This document shows, in pieces, positions 33,480 to 46,130 of a stretch of 64,000 nt of DNA. The position numbers and the translations under genes were made by a program. The stretch's first letter is position 1. Every line of letters begins with the position of its first letter. Source of the stretch: Paraescarpia echinospica (lineage: Eukaryota; Annelida; Polychaeta; Sabellida; Siboglinidae); NCBI GenBank assembly GCA_020002185.1, contig CM034537.1, positions 11,710,157 through 11,774,156 of the forward strand, given 5' to 3'. The notes beneath the pieces are model-generated. The model saw only the letters and a program-made list of their open reading frames with translations, ran no database searches and had not been told where the DNA came from.

Positions 33480-34384
33480 GATCATGCCAAACTTGTATTA
33501 AAACAACATTCATCATCAAATACCGGATGCAATCCGTGCATAGCTTAATTCCGATCTAAATATATCTCTTAAAGTGTTCGTGCGATCTACCAGAGTAATT
33601 AAGTAATGCAACAGTGTGGGGTTTATTAATTAACAATGTTCCTGTCAATCAAATGCACTCTGCTCTCTCAGTCCATAGTTCACTTCCATCACTGAAAACT
33701 GAAGGAGTATTCACAACCGTCGTCCCTATGATAATATTTACGTGCTGCTATGACAACGCTCAGCACGCAAACTGTCGACACACAATGATGACTTAATCTC
33801 TATTAGCCACAGCCTGCAATCATGTATAAATTCAATAAGAGTATCTGATCAATAATTCAACTCTCATGATGGGAAAGTGATATGCCAACATCTGAGGCAT
33901 TATTTAAACATTGGCATCTCTCCAAGGCTGCAGATGTTGTTGTGTTTCTGTTTTTATTACATGTTTTTACTTATGAATAAATCTGTGGAACATTTTTTCA
34001 TTGAAAGGAGGTTTCTTTGGTTACTTGAAATGTGTTAAAAGTAAGAAACGGTTTCCACGTGTTTAGTATTGCTTAATCATTATAGTGTATATGGTGCGGA
34101 CATTTTGGCAGTGTTCGTTGACCTTTTGTGCTATGTTGAAATGTGCAGGGACTGAGAGACTCACATTAGAATACGTCACTTAATACTGTCATAGTTCAAT
34201 AGGAGATTGACCTCACTACATTATGGATCTGTATTACTTGTTCAGTCACATTAGGTTCTCATGTTCACTGTGCACATTGATCGTTTTAAATGCTGTTAAT
34301 TCCTGATGAGGAAGAGTTTAATTAAGAGTTTCTTTAATGTTACACTTTCTGAACAAACCATTTAAAAGTTCCACAATTTGCAAC
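33480..34384. other. non-coding stretch
   Basis: AT-rich, nothing recognisable. Confidence 0.4.
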
Positions 34385-34886
34385 CAAACATGTAACTACA
34401 AAATAGCTCTCTTTACATGTACGAGTACAACTTGAGCCAATAACATGTAACTACAAAATAGCTCTCTTTACACGTACGAGTACAACTTGAGCCAATAACA
34501 TGTAACTACAAAATAGCTCTCTTTACACGTACGAGTACAACTTGAACCAATAACATGTAACTACAAAATAGCTCTCTTTACACGTACGAGTACAACTTGA
34601 GCCAATAACATGTAACTAAAAAATAGCTCTCTTTACACGTACGAGTACAACTTGAGCCAATAACATGTAACTACAAAATAGCTCTCTTTACACGTACGAG
34701 TACAACTTGAACCAATAACATGTAACTACAAAATAGCTCTCTTTACACGTACGAGTACAACTTGAGCCAATAACATGTAACTACAAAATAGCTCTCTTTA
34801 CACGTACGAGTACAACTTGAGCCAATAACATGTAACTACAAAATAGCTCTCTTTACACGTACGAGTACAACTTGAGCCAATACGAC
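34385..34886. repeat. 55-bp minisatellite, 9 copies
   Basis: Near-identical units with AACATGTAACTACAAAATAG and CACGTACGAGTACAACTTGA; period 55 bp (34397, 34452, 34507 and so on). Fading AGTACAACTT motifs continue to about 35130, suggesting an older, decayed part of the same array. Confidence 0.95.
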
Positions 34887-36095
34887 TTGTTCAACAAATA
34901 GTCTTTACATAGGTACTTGTACTGACACAACAAAAGTTATCATTACGCTGGCTTTTCTATTGAGCAGTACAACTTATACCAGTACAAACATCCTGTGTAA
35001 AGTACTGATTCAACTTGCAACAATCGACATAACACGCACCTCTTTGGAGATGGTGCCAATTTCTTGTACCAGTACAATTTGAAATGTATTACCTGTATAT
35101 ATGAACAATTAGTTGAACCAGTACACAAAACAACTTTCCTTTAATAATAAAACTAATCTAAAGGTATAATCTATTAATTAAAAATTTACAATATAGATTC
35201 GTTAACCAAAGATAAGTTTTTTTCCACTCAGAGCAGAAACTCCAGACGGCATGTGGTCAAGGAAGCATTTCGTTTATCGAGAGCCCAACATTTTTATCTG
35301 TATGAAAAAAAACTTTTTGAGTTGAAAGAAATATGAGTTGAACAAACATTTTTGAGTTGAAAAAATATACAACAAATGAACATGAGCCAACATTTCTTAA
35401 ACGTATCACAAAATAACAGCTACATCTGTAAAACAATCTGGGAATAACCGCGATCCTGTGAGAAAAAAAAATTCTGAACAAAATGTCATGAAACATTTAG
35501 GAAACATCACGAACAACGACCCAAGATGGTGTCCCTATTGCTTCATACCCGACCCACCAAACACTGTCCTTTGTGCAGGGGCTGTGCCACTTCCCTGAGA
35601 AGCTAAACTGTTCCTTTGAGAGGGAAGACAAACCGGAGATGACAATCAGATGAGATGTCCTGATATATGCCGCTGTAGCACACACAGGTAGCAGACATAC
35701 CCTGGAGAACAGCAGCTACGGCGGATCAAGTTTCAGTGGGTAAACGCAATTTTGAAGTTTCAGGTATACAGGTCAGAATAGTTTCCATAGCAACCTTTTG
35801 AACGGGCTAATGACTTGCACACACCTTTCTAGTTAGGAATTGTATACTTGTGCTGTGAGTCGTTTATGGTGTAAAGAAAGGATTTGGTTTAGGAACTGTG
35901 GTAAGGGAAAACTCAGTTGTTCTTCCCTTTGTTTTCCGTGTGGGATGAGGTCTAGACCGCAGGCTTCAGCAGCTGTTCTCCACACAACCCTTCCCCATCT
36001 GTGGTGCTCCTGTTGTCTTTCCCCACATCCTGCTATCCACATCTGCCTTTTTTTATAAAACAATTGTGTCCACACTATCTGTCCATCTTAGTTTT
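34887..36095. other. non-coding stretch
   Basis: Decayed 55-bp repeat to about 35130. A minus-strand frame at 35667-35497 (SPCTKDSVWWVGYEAIGTPS) follows an acceptor-like TGTGTGTGCTACAG and ends in a stop. It could be a terminal exon, but I recognise no family and give it little weight. Confidence 0.35.
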
Positions 36096-36100
36096 GGTTT

Positions 36101-36103
<3 letters not shown>

Positions 36104-36171
<68 letters not shown>

Positions 36172-36400
36172 ACTCACTCACTCTGCGTGTCTCTGTCTAC
36201 TTTTCTCTGACTCTCCCTATCCCCTCTCTCTCTCCTACCCCTACATTGTCTCTCTCCCTACATCTCCCCCTCCTATCTCCCCATTTGTTTCTGTCTCTTC
36301 TCTTGCACTCTCCCCCTCCCTCCCACCCTCCCTCCCTCCCTTTCCTTCCCTTCTTGTTTCCCTCTCTTCCCCTTTATCCTTGCACTCTGTCTTTCTCCAT
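36104..36400. repeat. (CT)n microsatellite and pyrimidine tract
   Basis: Pure CT from about 36104 to 36166, then (CACT)n, then nearly 250 bp of C/T-rich sequence. Strong purine/pyrimidine strand asymmetry. Confidence 0.95.
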
Positions 36401-36416
36401 GTCTCTCTGTTAGTCA

Positions 36417-37299
36417 GTGAACATCATACAAATCATTCTAATTATCTACATATTCATTAAAAAAACTTCAATATTCACTAACATCACATCATCTACTGCT
36501 ACTCATTCAATACACAACCTCACCACTCCACCTGCCACACAGACACCACCCCCCAGCCTCTCCCTGCCAGCACCCCAACCCCCTCACCTCCACACGCAAG
36601 TCTTGTGACACGCTGTCTCCGTGGCAACCAGTGATGGACGACATGACAACGAGGATGAAGACTGATCGGACACGGAAGTTACATCGGCCACGCTCGACAA
36701 ACGATTGGCGGCCAGCTCACTTTGTAATGTCACCAAACAATCCACGGAAAAATAAAAGCGACTGCCATTTGTCGATGGTTATATATACATTTCTCATCTG
36801 TCCAATATTTAAACCATGGTCATCCGCCAAACCACCTAAAATAACCTCTGTCCAGTGGACATAGCACACGGAATGGGTCAATCTCCTGTAGTGGCCATAG
36901 AAATTAGTACCTAGTAGTCGTAGATCTTAATTCATGGTTTCTCAGTATGCCTATATTTGGAGGCAGTCACATTTGCGATCAGATTGAACCTCATGACCCG
37001 AGAGGAAATTACAGGGAGCCAGTAAGTCATCGCGTCCAATCTAACACCTGGATTAATTTGTCAGTTGTAAGCTTATCACTGGATTAGTGATCGGCGAATA
37101 ATGCAAAGATCATTGTGACGTGATTAACACGGGTAATCCCTGCACGCTTGAGTTAGCAATGATCGTGTTATATTTATACTCATCATGGCTTACTACACTG
37201 TGTCAACCACTACAACCACGTGTGTGTGTGTAGGTTGAGGTATGTGTCACTGTCAGTATATCATTGGTACTCATAGTTAATGTAGCGTATAAGTAGTTG
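36417..37299. other. non-coding stretch
   Basis: Low-complexity A/C-rich part to about 36600; nothing recognisable after that. Confidence 0.4.
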
Positions 37300-37440
37300 G
37301 GAGCACTGGTATGGACAGGTCACATACGTCAGAGCGAATGACTGAGGAGAGACCAACCAAGAGAGCACGAACAACAGAAGATGATGGCAGAAGGAGAAGG
37401 CAAAGACCAACAAAAAGAGGGACTGTGTAAAAGACACGCC
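37300..37440 (+). pseudogene. RTE/BovB-type LINE C-terminal scrap
   Basis: Translates WTGHIRQSERMTEERPTKRA then GRRRRQRPTKRGTV, the W-x-GH-x-R ... GRRRRxRPxKR pattern at the C-terminus of RTE-type reverse transcriptases. Only about 45 residues remain. Confidence 0.5.
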
Positions 37441-37816
37441 ATATTCGTGCTATTAAGCATGCATGCCCTAATTAGTGTACACCCATTTTTAGCAGCATCT
37501 GATACCGTGACAGTGATCTCCAATGCTAATCTTGACTGTTGAATCCATCACGGTAATTTAATTTCTACCAACGTCACACTAGATTCAAAGCAGTCAGAGA
37601 TGGAACAATATGAAAGGGTCCACCTAAATTATCAGACTTTACAGTGTTCTGTTGTCCTGTTGCTCAGAATACATCCCTGTATTCTTATTAGAATGCAAAA
37701 CTTGACATATTTTCATGTGTACTCTACGCTTAATAGAATGAATGTGGTATCTGGGGAGGGCAGGGTGAACAGTTGAGAGTGGGAAAGATTGGCAGAGGAT
37801 GAGGACAGGCGGAGAC

Positions 37817-38808
37817 GACTTGTCAAGAGGGCAGCACACACCAAGTGATGTGGATCCCACCCAGGGATTAAGGGCTCAAGAAGACTTGTCAAGAGGGCAG
37901 CACACACCAAGTGATGTGGATCCCACCCAGGGATTAAGGGCTCAAGAAGACTTGTCAAGAGGGCAGCACACACCAAGTGATGTGGATCCCACCCAGGGAT
38001 TAAGGGCTCAAGAAGACTTGTCAAGAGGGCAGCACACACCAAGTGATGTGGATCCCACCCAGGGATTAAGGGCTCAAGAAGACTTGTCAAGAGGGCAGCA
38101 CACACCAAGTGATGTGGATCCCACCCAGGGATTAAGGGCTCAAGAAGACTTGTCAAGAGGGCAGCACACACCAAGTGATGTGGATCCCACCCAGGGATTA
38201 AGGGCTCAAGAAGACTTGTCAAGAGGGCAGCACACACCAAGTGATGTGGATCCCACCCAGGGATTAAGGGCTCAAGAAGACTTGTCAAGAGGGCAGCACA
38301 CACCAAGTGATGTGGATCCCACCCAGGGATTAAGGGCTCAAGAAGACTTGTCAAGAGGGCAGCACACACCAAGTGATGTGGATCATACCCTGGGATTAAG
38401 GGCTCAAGACGACTTGTCAAGAGGGCGGCACACACCAAGTGATGTGGATCATACCCTGGGATTAAGGGCTCAAGACGACTTGTCAAGAGGGCGGCACACA
38501 CCAAGTGATGTGGATCCCACCCTGGGATTAAGGACTCAAGAAGACTTGTCAAGAGGGCGGCACACACCAAGTGATGTGGATCCCACCTTGGGATTAAGGG
38601 CTCAAGACGACTTGTCAAGAGGGCAGCACACACCAAGTGATGTGGATCCCACCCTGGGATTAAGGGCTCAAGAAGACTTGTCAAGAGGGCAGCACACACC
38701 AAGTGATGTGGATCCCACCCTGGGATTAAGGGCTCAAGAAGACTTGTCAAGAGGATGGCACACACCAAGTGATGTGGATCCCACCCTGGGATTAAGGGCT
38801 CAAGAAGA
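37817..38808. repeat. 66-bp minisatellite, 15 copies, open on both strands
   Basis: Units of exactly 66 bp begin GACTTGTCAAGAGGGCAGCA. The first eight are essentially identical (GGATCCCACCCAGGGATTAA); the later seven carry CCCTGGG, GATCATACC and GGCGGCAC variants. Because 66 divides by three and no stop falls in two frames, the plus strand reads DLSRGQHTPSDVDPTQGLRA and the minus strand LEPLIPGWDPHHLVCAALLT over more than 350 residues each. No signal peptide, splice context or flanking domain supports translation. Confidence 0.95.
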
Positions 38809-38815
38809 GAATGTG

Positions 38816-41070
38816 GAAAATGATGAGCTTCAAAACAAAGAGTTTTGTGGCAGACCATTAAAGTTCACAATGTACCATTATTGGGGTGGCTAGTAAATAA
38901 AAAGTGCAAGAATCAAGGAAATAATACAATCACGTGCATGCACACACACACGCGCATGCACACACACAAATATAAATATATAATATATACATACTCTATT
39001 AGATATAAAATCAACTGTGTGCATTAATTAACCGCACCACAGAACATGGTAATGATATACATTATTCGGCTAGAAATGATATACACGAACGACGGCGGAT
39101 TCACATAATGCACTGGGCCAGGCATCAGCTGTGCCACGTGCCAATGAGACTACAACGATTTGCAGGGAAAGTCTCTTTCAAACTCATGCATATCACCACA
39201 GACTCTTGTCTGTAATGTATACCCCAAGTTCAATGAACTGGCCTGAACATACTGCATAGCTATACACAGTCACAATGACTGGGTCACGCCCCGCTAGTTC
39301 GGCAAACAATTTATCACAATGCATCAATTGGACCGCAGAAGTCAGGTGAAAATGGCGCCAAAATGTCAACGGTAAAATAACCGTCACATAAAAAGGCCAT
39401 TATGGTGGGACAATTTTAGTTTTTTTCTATAATTTTCTATGATAACTTTTTTGAATATTATTATTTGTATTAATATAATTCTAAGCCAAGATTAAACATA
39501 TGCTTTACAAGCATTTAATAGCAATCTTGATTAGTTGTGTGGGTAAGAGATAAATATATTTTATATGTGATTCAATAGTATGTGACTTTTTCCAAGATAT
39601 TTACCAAAAAGATTAAACAGGTACATTTTAAATGGAAAAGTCTTGATGTTTCTACTAGCAAAACTTCTATCCAAAATGCAGAAAAAATTTTCATTTTCTA
39701 AAAGATATGTTAAATATGGACCTAACATAATAATATCCATGTATGTGGATTCTTGGCATGTTTTTTTGCTGTTTTTAGTTGTTTGCATCAAACAAGTATG
39801 TGCAGAACATGGCAATATCTGGTCATGTGATACCAGATCATGTGACATCACAGCATTCAAATTAGTTCACAAGTGCAGTTGACTAATTATAGTAGAAAAC
39901 AACTAGTTCTATGACAAAGATATGCATGTTAAGCCTACAACAGACCTGTGATGGGACATTTGCATGCCTACAACTCACGCTTGAACAAATAGCGCCCTCT
40001 ATAAAAACAGTTAAACTCCTTCATATCTACACAAGTAACATATTTCTCTTTGTGGCTGTGTGTGCATTCTGTGACCGTGGGGCGTGCCCATTCATAGTCG
40101 ACTGCACGTAGGTCCAGAAACATGACAATGTTTGCAGGGGAAGATATTCACCTGTGACACGGCCTCACCGACTGACCCAGTGCAAAAAGGTAATTACGAG
40201 CGCTTGTGGTGCCTCTCGGAAGACTATGGCATTGTGTCCGCTGACAAACCCCAGTGTGTGAGTGCTGACTAATAGGGTAGGAATGAGGGACAGGGCAGGG
40301 GTTATCATAAGTTACTCCTATAATAGCCTCCGCATTCATGCACACACCTAGGTGAGACAAGAAGGCTGCATTCAGGGATGTTCATTGGATCTCCATGTTT
40401 CGGACAAACACTTTTTTTGTAATTACGATGTGGCTGGTGGGAGTCGAGTAGGGTTTGGAATTGATAGGTCGGCAGAGAGGTGAAGGGTAAAGCACTTTGA
40501 GTGGTTGAAAGGCAGTTCCTTAGTCGGAAATAATTTTTTGTCAGTCTTGAATTAATCAAAAGTGTGCCTTTTAGCATGCGAATGGCTTGCATAGAAGTCA
40601 GTCACGTCAATCACAGCCATTATTGGCCAGTTTAATTTGTTCAATGACAAACCCGTGTGTCATTGAGCCATTAATTTTATTAAAACTGATCCATTCAATT
40701 TGTGTCACTATCAGTTATACCAATGATAGGCATTACTGTGGGCCTCTAGACTTGCAACTATTACTTTAAATTCCACTAGTCTTATCAGGTGTAATTACCC
40801 GTCCTGTCCATTCATCTGCCAGTCTTCAAGACTGGCAGACATGTCTCTGGCAAAGCCCCTGTTGCAAGGTGATGCATAGAAAAATACTTTTTTACCATTT
40901 CAAAACTCAAAGAAACTGGATCATCAAAAATGTTAAAAGATGGAATTTTATATTTTGTTCTACATCAGACTCTCAGAGTGGCAGATTTGGACAGCCGAGG
41001 GAGAAACTGTGGGGAAGAATGAAATAGGATTGTAGAGATTGTGGAACACATCAAGGGATGTGGGCCCTGA
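38816..41070. other. non-coding stretch
   Basis: Contains a short (CA)n/(GCAC) run at 38935-38970; otherwise no supported feature. Confidence 0.4.
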
Positions 41071-41311
41071 ATAACCCATCAGGCAACAAAGAGGAAGATC
41101 GGGAGAGAATGAGAGAGGATTGCATTAGATGGAGAATACTCGTGGAGAGGGAGGAAAACATCAAGGGATGTCGCCTCACTTAATAAGGGATTAAGTGGAT
41201 GAAGAATCTTGGCGCTGACAAAAATAGCAGATTCCACGTTTTCACCTTGTCCAGATGCCACCACAATGAGTCCTAAAACAATCATCAGTCCTGACCGAAT
41301 AAACTCATGGT

Positions 41312-41392
41312 GACGTCGGACACGCGCATAGACGTCATGCTACGCGATTGCACCACTGTGCCAAATGTCATAAAGCGCATACACTGGACGTC
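41312..41392 (-). promoter_or_regulatory. cluster of three GACGTC (CRE/ATF-like) sites
   Basis: GACGTC occurs at 41312, 41331 and 41387, the first inside TGACGTCG and the others in GACGTCAT, so each carries at least a TGACG or CGTCA half-site of a cAMP response element. On the minus strand they lie just upstream of an ORF at 41285-41079 that starts MIVLGLIVVASGQG, signal-peptide-like, with a donor-like CAAG/GTGAAA right after the possible cleavage site. A promoter and first exon is possible but unproven. Confidence 0.25.
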
Positions 41393-41902
41393 ATAAATCA
41401 TAGCAACAATAACACGGCACCATCTGCATCGGTGGAACACATTACGTGGGTCTTAAAACATCGTCGTCGGTGCGGTACAATAACATTTACCATGAGACAA
41501 TAAAACTGCCCAATAATTGTGTTTGTTTCACCAGCAATGGCAACCCTTGACCAGAAGGATGTCTGGCATAACATATTTTATGCGTTTTTAATATGACAAT
41601 TATTAATGTATTATTCTATTTTATTAGTTTTAATATGACAATTAATAATGTACTATTCTAATTATTTTCTAATTTATATTTTTATGGCTACTGAATACCC
41701 ATTTTATTATTTTATATTAATTTTTATTTAAATGCATCTCCCAATATATGTATTTAGTTATTTAACAACCAGCGGTACTATATATTTTATACAAACTCAT
41801 AAGTGTGATATATCTTAGGTATTCTTATTCACTGCCGAACAAAGTTTTACTTGGGGTTTTAATGTATAAATAAAGTTGTTATTACGATCTGTTTGTTGCC
41901 AG

Positions 41903-42122
41903 CAAGTATGACTGTGACTATTATGCTGGAGTGCCAGATGGTCCATCAGTGTGTGACACCCCTGTGGTAGGACAGTGCCCTACGCTCAAGCAAGAGCAGG
42001 CAACTGTCTATTGGTATGACAGCTATGACTCTGGAACAAATGCTGTTTCTCAGAAATATCTTTTCTTCCGGTTTGGTGCGTCTCTTGGTACAGTGTTTGC
42101 ACGCCCTGATTTGGTGGGTTAG
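41903..42122 (+). CDS. possible exon, degenerate Kunitz-like fragment
   Basis: Follows CTGTTTGTTGCCAG, a good splice acceptor. The frame reads KYDCDYYAGVPDGPSVCDTP, VVGQC and YWYDSYDSG, then QKYLFFRFG and a stop at 42120. The order C-x-x-P-x-x-G-x-C ... YWYDS ... F-F-x-x-G resembles a Kunitz protease-inhibitor domain, but spacing is loose and the later cysteines are absent. Either a decayed exon or chance. No neighbouring exon was identified. Confidence 0.25.
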
Positions 42123-42504
42123 TAGTTAGGGTTCTGGTTTTTGGACAAGCCAGGGAATTGTAGGGCTCCGTTATATACCATTCCAGAACTATAACAACAT
42201 TTGTCAGTAATAAAGTCACATATCCTCAATATTCTAAATACAACTGTATCTAATAGAGTAATTTTACTAGTTTTATAAAATTTTAAGGATAAAATAGTAA
42301 ATTAACACAAAAAATCAGTACATACTGATAGTCTTGGACTTTTTAGTCAAAAAAATATTATTTATTTATATATTATTTATTTGTGTCCGAAAACATAGTG
42401 TTGAAATACTTCCTTCCAATATATCAGGTGCTAGGTGCGTCAATTGGTTATATATATTCAATTACTGTTTTTATTCGGACACCTAAAATAATTAATTCTC
42501 AGAT

Positions 42505-43500
42505 GTACGAAAGTGATTTATTTGTGTCCGAAAACAGAGTGTCCAAATGGATACTGTCATAACGGATTGTATGTATTGAGACACAAAAAACAGAGTGTCC
42601 AAACTGGATACTGTCATAATGGATTGTATGTATTCGAACATTAAAAACAGTGTCCAATGGATACTGTCATAATGGATTGTATGTATTCGGACACAAAAAA
42701 CAGTGTCCAAATGAATACTGTCATAACGGATTGTATGTATTTTGGCACAAAAAACAGAGTGTCCAAATGGATACTGTCATAACGGATTGTATGTATTCGG
42801 ACACAAAAAACAGAGTGTCCAAATGGATACTGTCATAACAGATTGTATGTATTCGGACACAAAAAACAGAGGGTCCAAATGGATACTGTTATAACGGACT
42901 GTATGTATTCGGACACAAAAACAGAGTGTCCAAATGGATACTGTCATAATGGATTGTATGTATTCGGACACAAAAAACAGAGTGTCCAAATAGATACTGT
43001 CATAACGGATTGTATGTATTCAGACACAAAAAACAGTGTCCAAATGGATACTGTCCTAGCGGATTGTGTGTATTCGGACACAAAAAACAGATTGTCCAAA
43101 TGGATACTGTCATAACAGATTGTGTGTATTCGGACACAAAAAAACAGAGTGTCCAAATGGATACTGTCATAACGGATTGTTTGTATTCGGACACAGAAAA
43201 CAGAGTCTCCAAATGGATACTGTCATAACGGATTGTATGTATTCGGACACAAAAAACAGAGTGTCCAAATGGATACTGTCATAATGGATTGTATGTATTC
43301 GGACACAAAAAACAGAGTGTCCAAATGCATACTGTCATAATGGATTGTGTGTATGCGGACACAAAATACAGAGTGTCCAAATGCAAGCTGTCATAACAGA
43401 TTGTATGTATTCGGACACAAAAATCACAGTGTCAAAATGCATGCTGTCATAACGGATTGTATGTATTCGGACACAAAAATTATTCTGTCCGAAAACATAT
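42505..43500. repeat. 56-bp minisatellite, about 17 copies, with internal hairpin
   Basis: Units contain GTGTCCAAATGGATACTGTC and TTGTATGTATTCGGACACAA. GGACAC and the next unit's GTGTCC are inverted around an A-rich loop, so every junction can form a short stem. Period 53-58 bp through small indels. ORFs across it are repeat artefacts. Confidence 0.95.
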
Positions 43501-43614
43501 AGTACAGAAAAAATATTATTCTTGTAGACTTTTAGTTTCAGAAAACACGCAGGGTGCAAATACACAAAATCATTACAATATACCTAATTTTAATAAAGCT
43601 GGATTATAGTCCAC

Positions 43615-43710
43615 TACCGTCTGGGGTTTGAACTTCTGAAAGTACATCCTGGTGAGATAGCAAGCACTGAATCCTTGAGCCACTGTTCCAGCTATACTTG
43701 CTGGGATACA
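43615..43710 (-). repeat. tRNA-derived SINE head remnant
   Basis: Minus strand: AGTGGCTCAAGGATTCAGTG as A-box region, then AAGTTCAAACCCC as B box 45-50 bp on. Correct tRNA-like spacing, but the body is not recognised. Confidence 0.45.
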
Positions 43711-45599
43711 GCAATAACTCATTGCCTCTCTGTGAAGGTATGGTCGAGTCTACTATGTTACATGCCAGCTACAAATGACTTGACGGACGGAATCTACCAG
43801 CATGAGTTATTGATTTAGTTTTATCAATGAGCATTTCAGGAATTGTTGTCAATGAATGCACGCAGAGAAAACACACGCTTGTAAAGATGCATCGACGCAG
43901 GCGCACAAATGCACAAGGATTGTTATTGGACCTGACATTTTTGGTCAGGGCGGCTAATTAGCATTTAAAAAACTGTCTACCGCAAAATAAAAAAAGATCC
44001 AGTTAAAACAACGTAACTCTGTTATGTTGTGGCTTGTCTTGATCAGCTATGGCAGTTTGGTAAACGTTTGAATCCTGAGTTTATTTTTTAGGCATTGTTG
44101 CCAGGGGCAATAGTTTCGTCTGCCAAGCACATTGCGACCTCAGTACACTTGCGTGACCCTTCAACCAAGGCTACACCGCAACTCAAAGTCCAACAATGTT
44201 TTTTGGGCAAGCAAACAAAAAAACACAGACATGTTAAATCTTACTATTGAAGATTTAGTACACTATTTGGGCTGGGGTGTGCCATGCCAACGGGCATTTT
44301 TTAACCCACACACTAAACTATCATTATTGGTTGAGGGTAATGGTGAAGTAGCTGAATGTAGTACTCCTTGTTTGGTTTGACGTCTTTATTTCGATACTCT
44401 TCATCTTGCCCTCAGACCTGGTGGTAACTTGTAACTTAGTCATGAGTTTGTTCAACTTTGAATATGTACAGTCAATATTTGAAGTATGTTAATAAGGATT
44501 AAGATTTTTCAAACTGTCACTGGCATTAACTAAATGTACAATGTTTAAACTTAATTTTATACTTATTGTAATTTTATACTTATTGTATGAACCCTGAATG
44601 AACTGAACATAAATCATCCTGAATGAACTGAACATAAATTATCCTATATTTGGGCAACCACATAACCTTCCTTCTTGTTGTTATTCTTCACATTCTTGTT
44701 TTTCTTCTTGTTGTTATTCTTTCTGTTCTTGTAATTCTTCTTGTTATCGTTATTCTTCTACCCTTGTTCTTGTTAATTGTCTTGTTCTTCTTTCATTTAT
44801 AGATATAGACCATCACCTAGCCGTGTAAGAGTGTGTACTTCCCCATGCATACATACAAGTGGAAGGGCCTGCATCTGATTTGAAAGACACATACTCCCAA
44901 CTCTGGTGCTAGACAAATCAGCATGTTGTAGCAAATTTCACCAAACCCTGAGCCACTGTGCTTTCACGAGAACACAATAACGCATGTTTGCACAACTTCT
45001 TGCCCGAGTTGATACAGAAGATCATTGTAGAGAACATGATAAACATCACACAGACTAGACCCACACAACACCCACAGTTGTAGCAGACTTCCTGCTGGAG
45101 CAAGACACAACATGTCCACAATTTCACACAATATGTGTTCTTGGGAATGGATCTAATGGAATACCCGCTAAATTGGGGCAATTGCAACTGGTGAGTCAAC
45201 TGTCCAACAGTGTGGACCTACTTTATGAGTAAATACTGGTTACCAACGTGTCCAGACACTCCTAAAATATTTGCTGTGTGACACAATATGTCTAGAGCTA
45301 TCAGTGGTGACAAGGATTGTTCTGGAACACTGGTGTAAAGTTCATGCGCACAAACAAAAACGTTGGTGCTGTGGCCTCAATCTGACAGTATGCAAAGAAA
45401 CATAATGGAGCTTTGCATACCACCTATGAATGTGCACAGCCAGACTAAAAATATGTATCTTAGGAACAGGTAAATAAAAACATTCTGATGTAGTTTCCTT
45501 CTAATATACCAAAATGCAAAATAAAATATTAGTGAATTTAAGTTCGATGGTGTGTTGTTTTGTAACTAATCTGTCAAACTAGTATTTTTGGAAGGCACT
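43711..45599. other. non-coding stretch
   Basis: A strong acceptor-like TTTATTTTTTAG at about 44092 precedes a 52-codon open frame ending near 44248 (ALLPGAIVSSAKHIATSVHL at its start), a possible terminal exon without recognised homology. 44580-44640 has a short tandem duplication and 44680-44770 a TTCTTGTT-rich run. Confidence 0.35.
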
Positions 45600-46130
45600 G
45601 GCATAGGTGCGAGAACTAAATTCATATTGGGGGGCTAACAGTGCTGAATGACGGTGCTTAAGCACCACTGAAAAATGTTTGCCACACCACTGCATATCTT
45701 CACATCTTCATTCACCTTGTGGCTGTCCTGGTTGGCTTGACTGTGACATTGGAAAATTGTCAATGCTGCAACTTCAGCTTTTCTGCTGTATCGGCTATGA
45801 ACTCATGACATCTAAAAACGGGGAGACAGTGCTATTGAAAATTAAATTTTTGACGTTACACCTCTGTTGTCAATTTACCTTCTCCAGCTTCTCTCCGCTA
45901 TCTCGGTTGAAATTATGACATCTGAAGACAGGGGGGAGGGGCACCTATTACTGGGAGTGGAGGCAGAAAACCATGTCTGCCCTCCAATTGCACAAACCTT
46001 TCACCGTTGACAGAAATACACATTAATCATCTCATAAAATTAAGATTTCCACCCGCCATTGACGCTCGCTGCAAAAACAAACATTCATGGTCACATTTAA
46101 TGGGGGGGGGCAGAAGTAATGGAAACCCAG
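45600..46130 (-). mobile_element. third, divergent copy of the GGCGGATCC TIR element
   Basis: On the minus strand it carries the twice-repeated module seen in the copies at 6 and 11.7 kb: CTGTCTTCAGATGTCAT ... GAGATAGCGGAGAGAAGC, and again TAGATGTCATGA ... GATACAGCAGAAAAGCTGAAG. Its termini are no longer clear, so the borders are approximate. Confidence 0.4.

Noticed and set aside
37713..38893. Repeat proteins of 364 and 381 residues
   Set aside because: They follow from a 66-bp unit divisible by three; there is no start, splice or domain support.
43010..43284. 72-residue plus-strand ORFs
   Set aside because: They are phase-shifted copies of the 56-bp minisatellite.
42505..43500. CRISPR-like array with hairpin repeats
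   Set aside because: The whole 56-bp unit repeats; there are no variable spacers.
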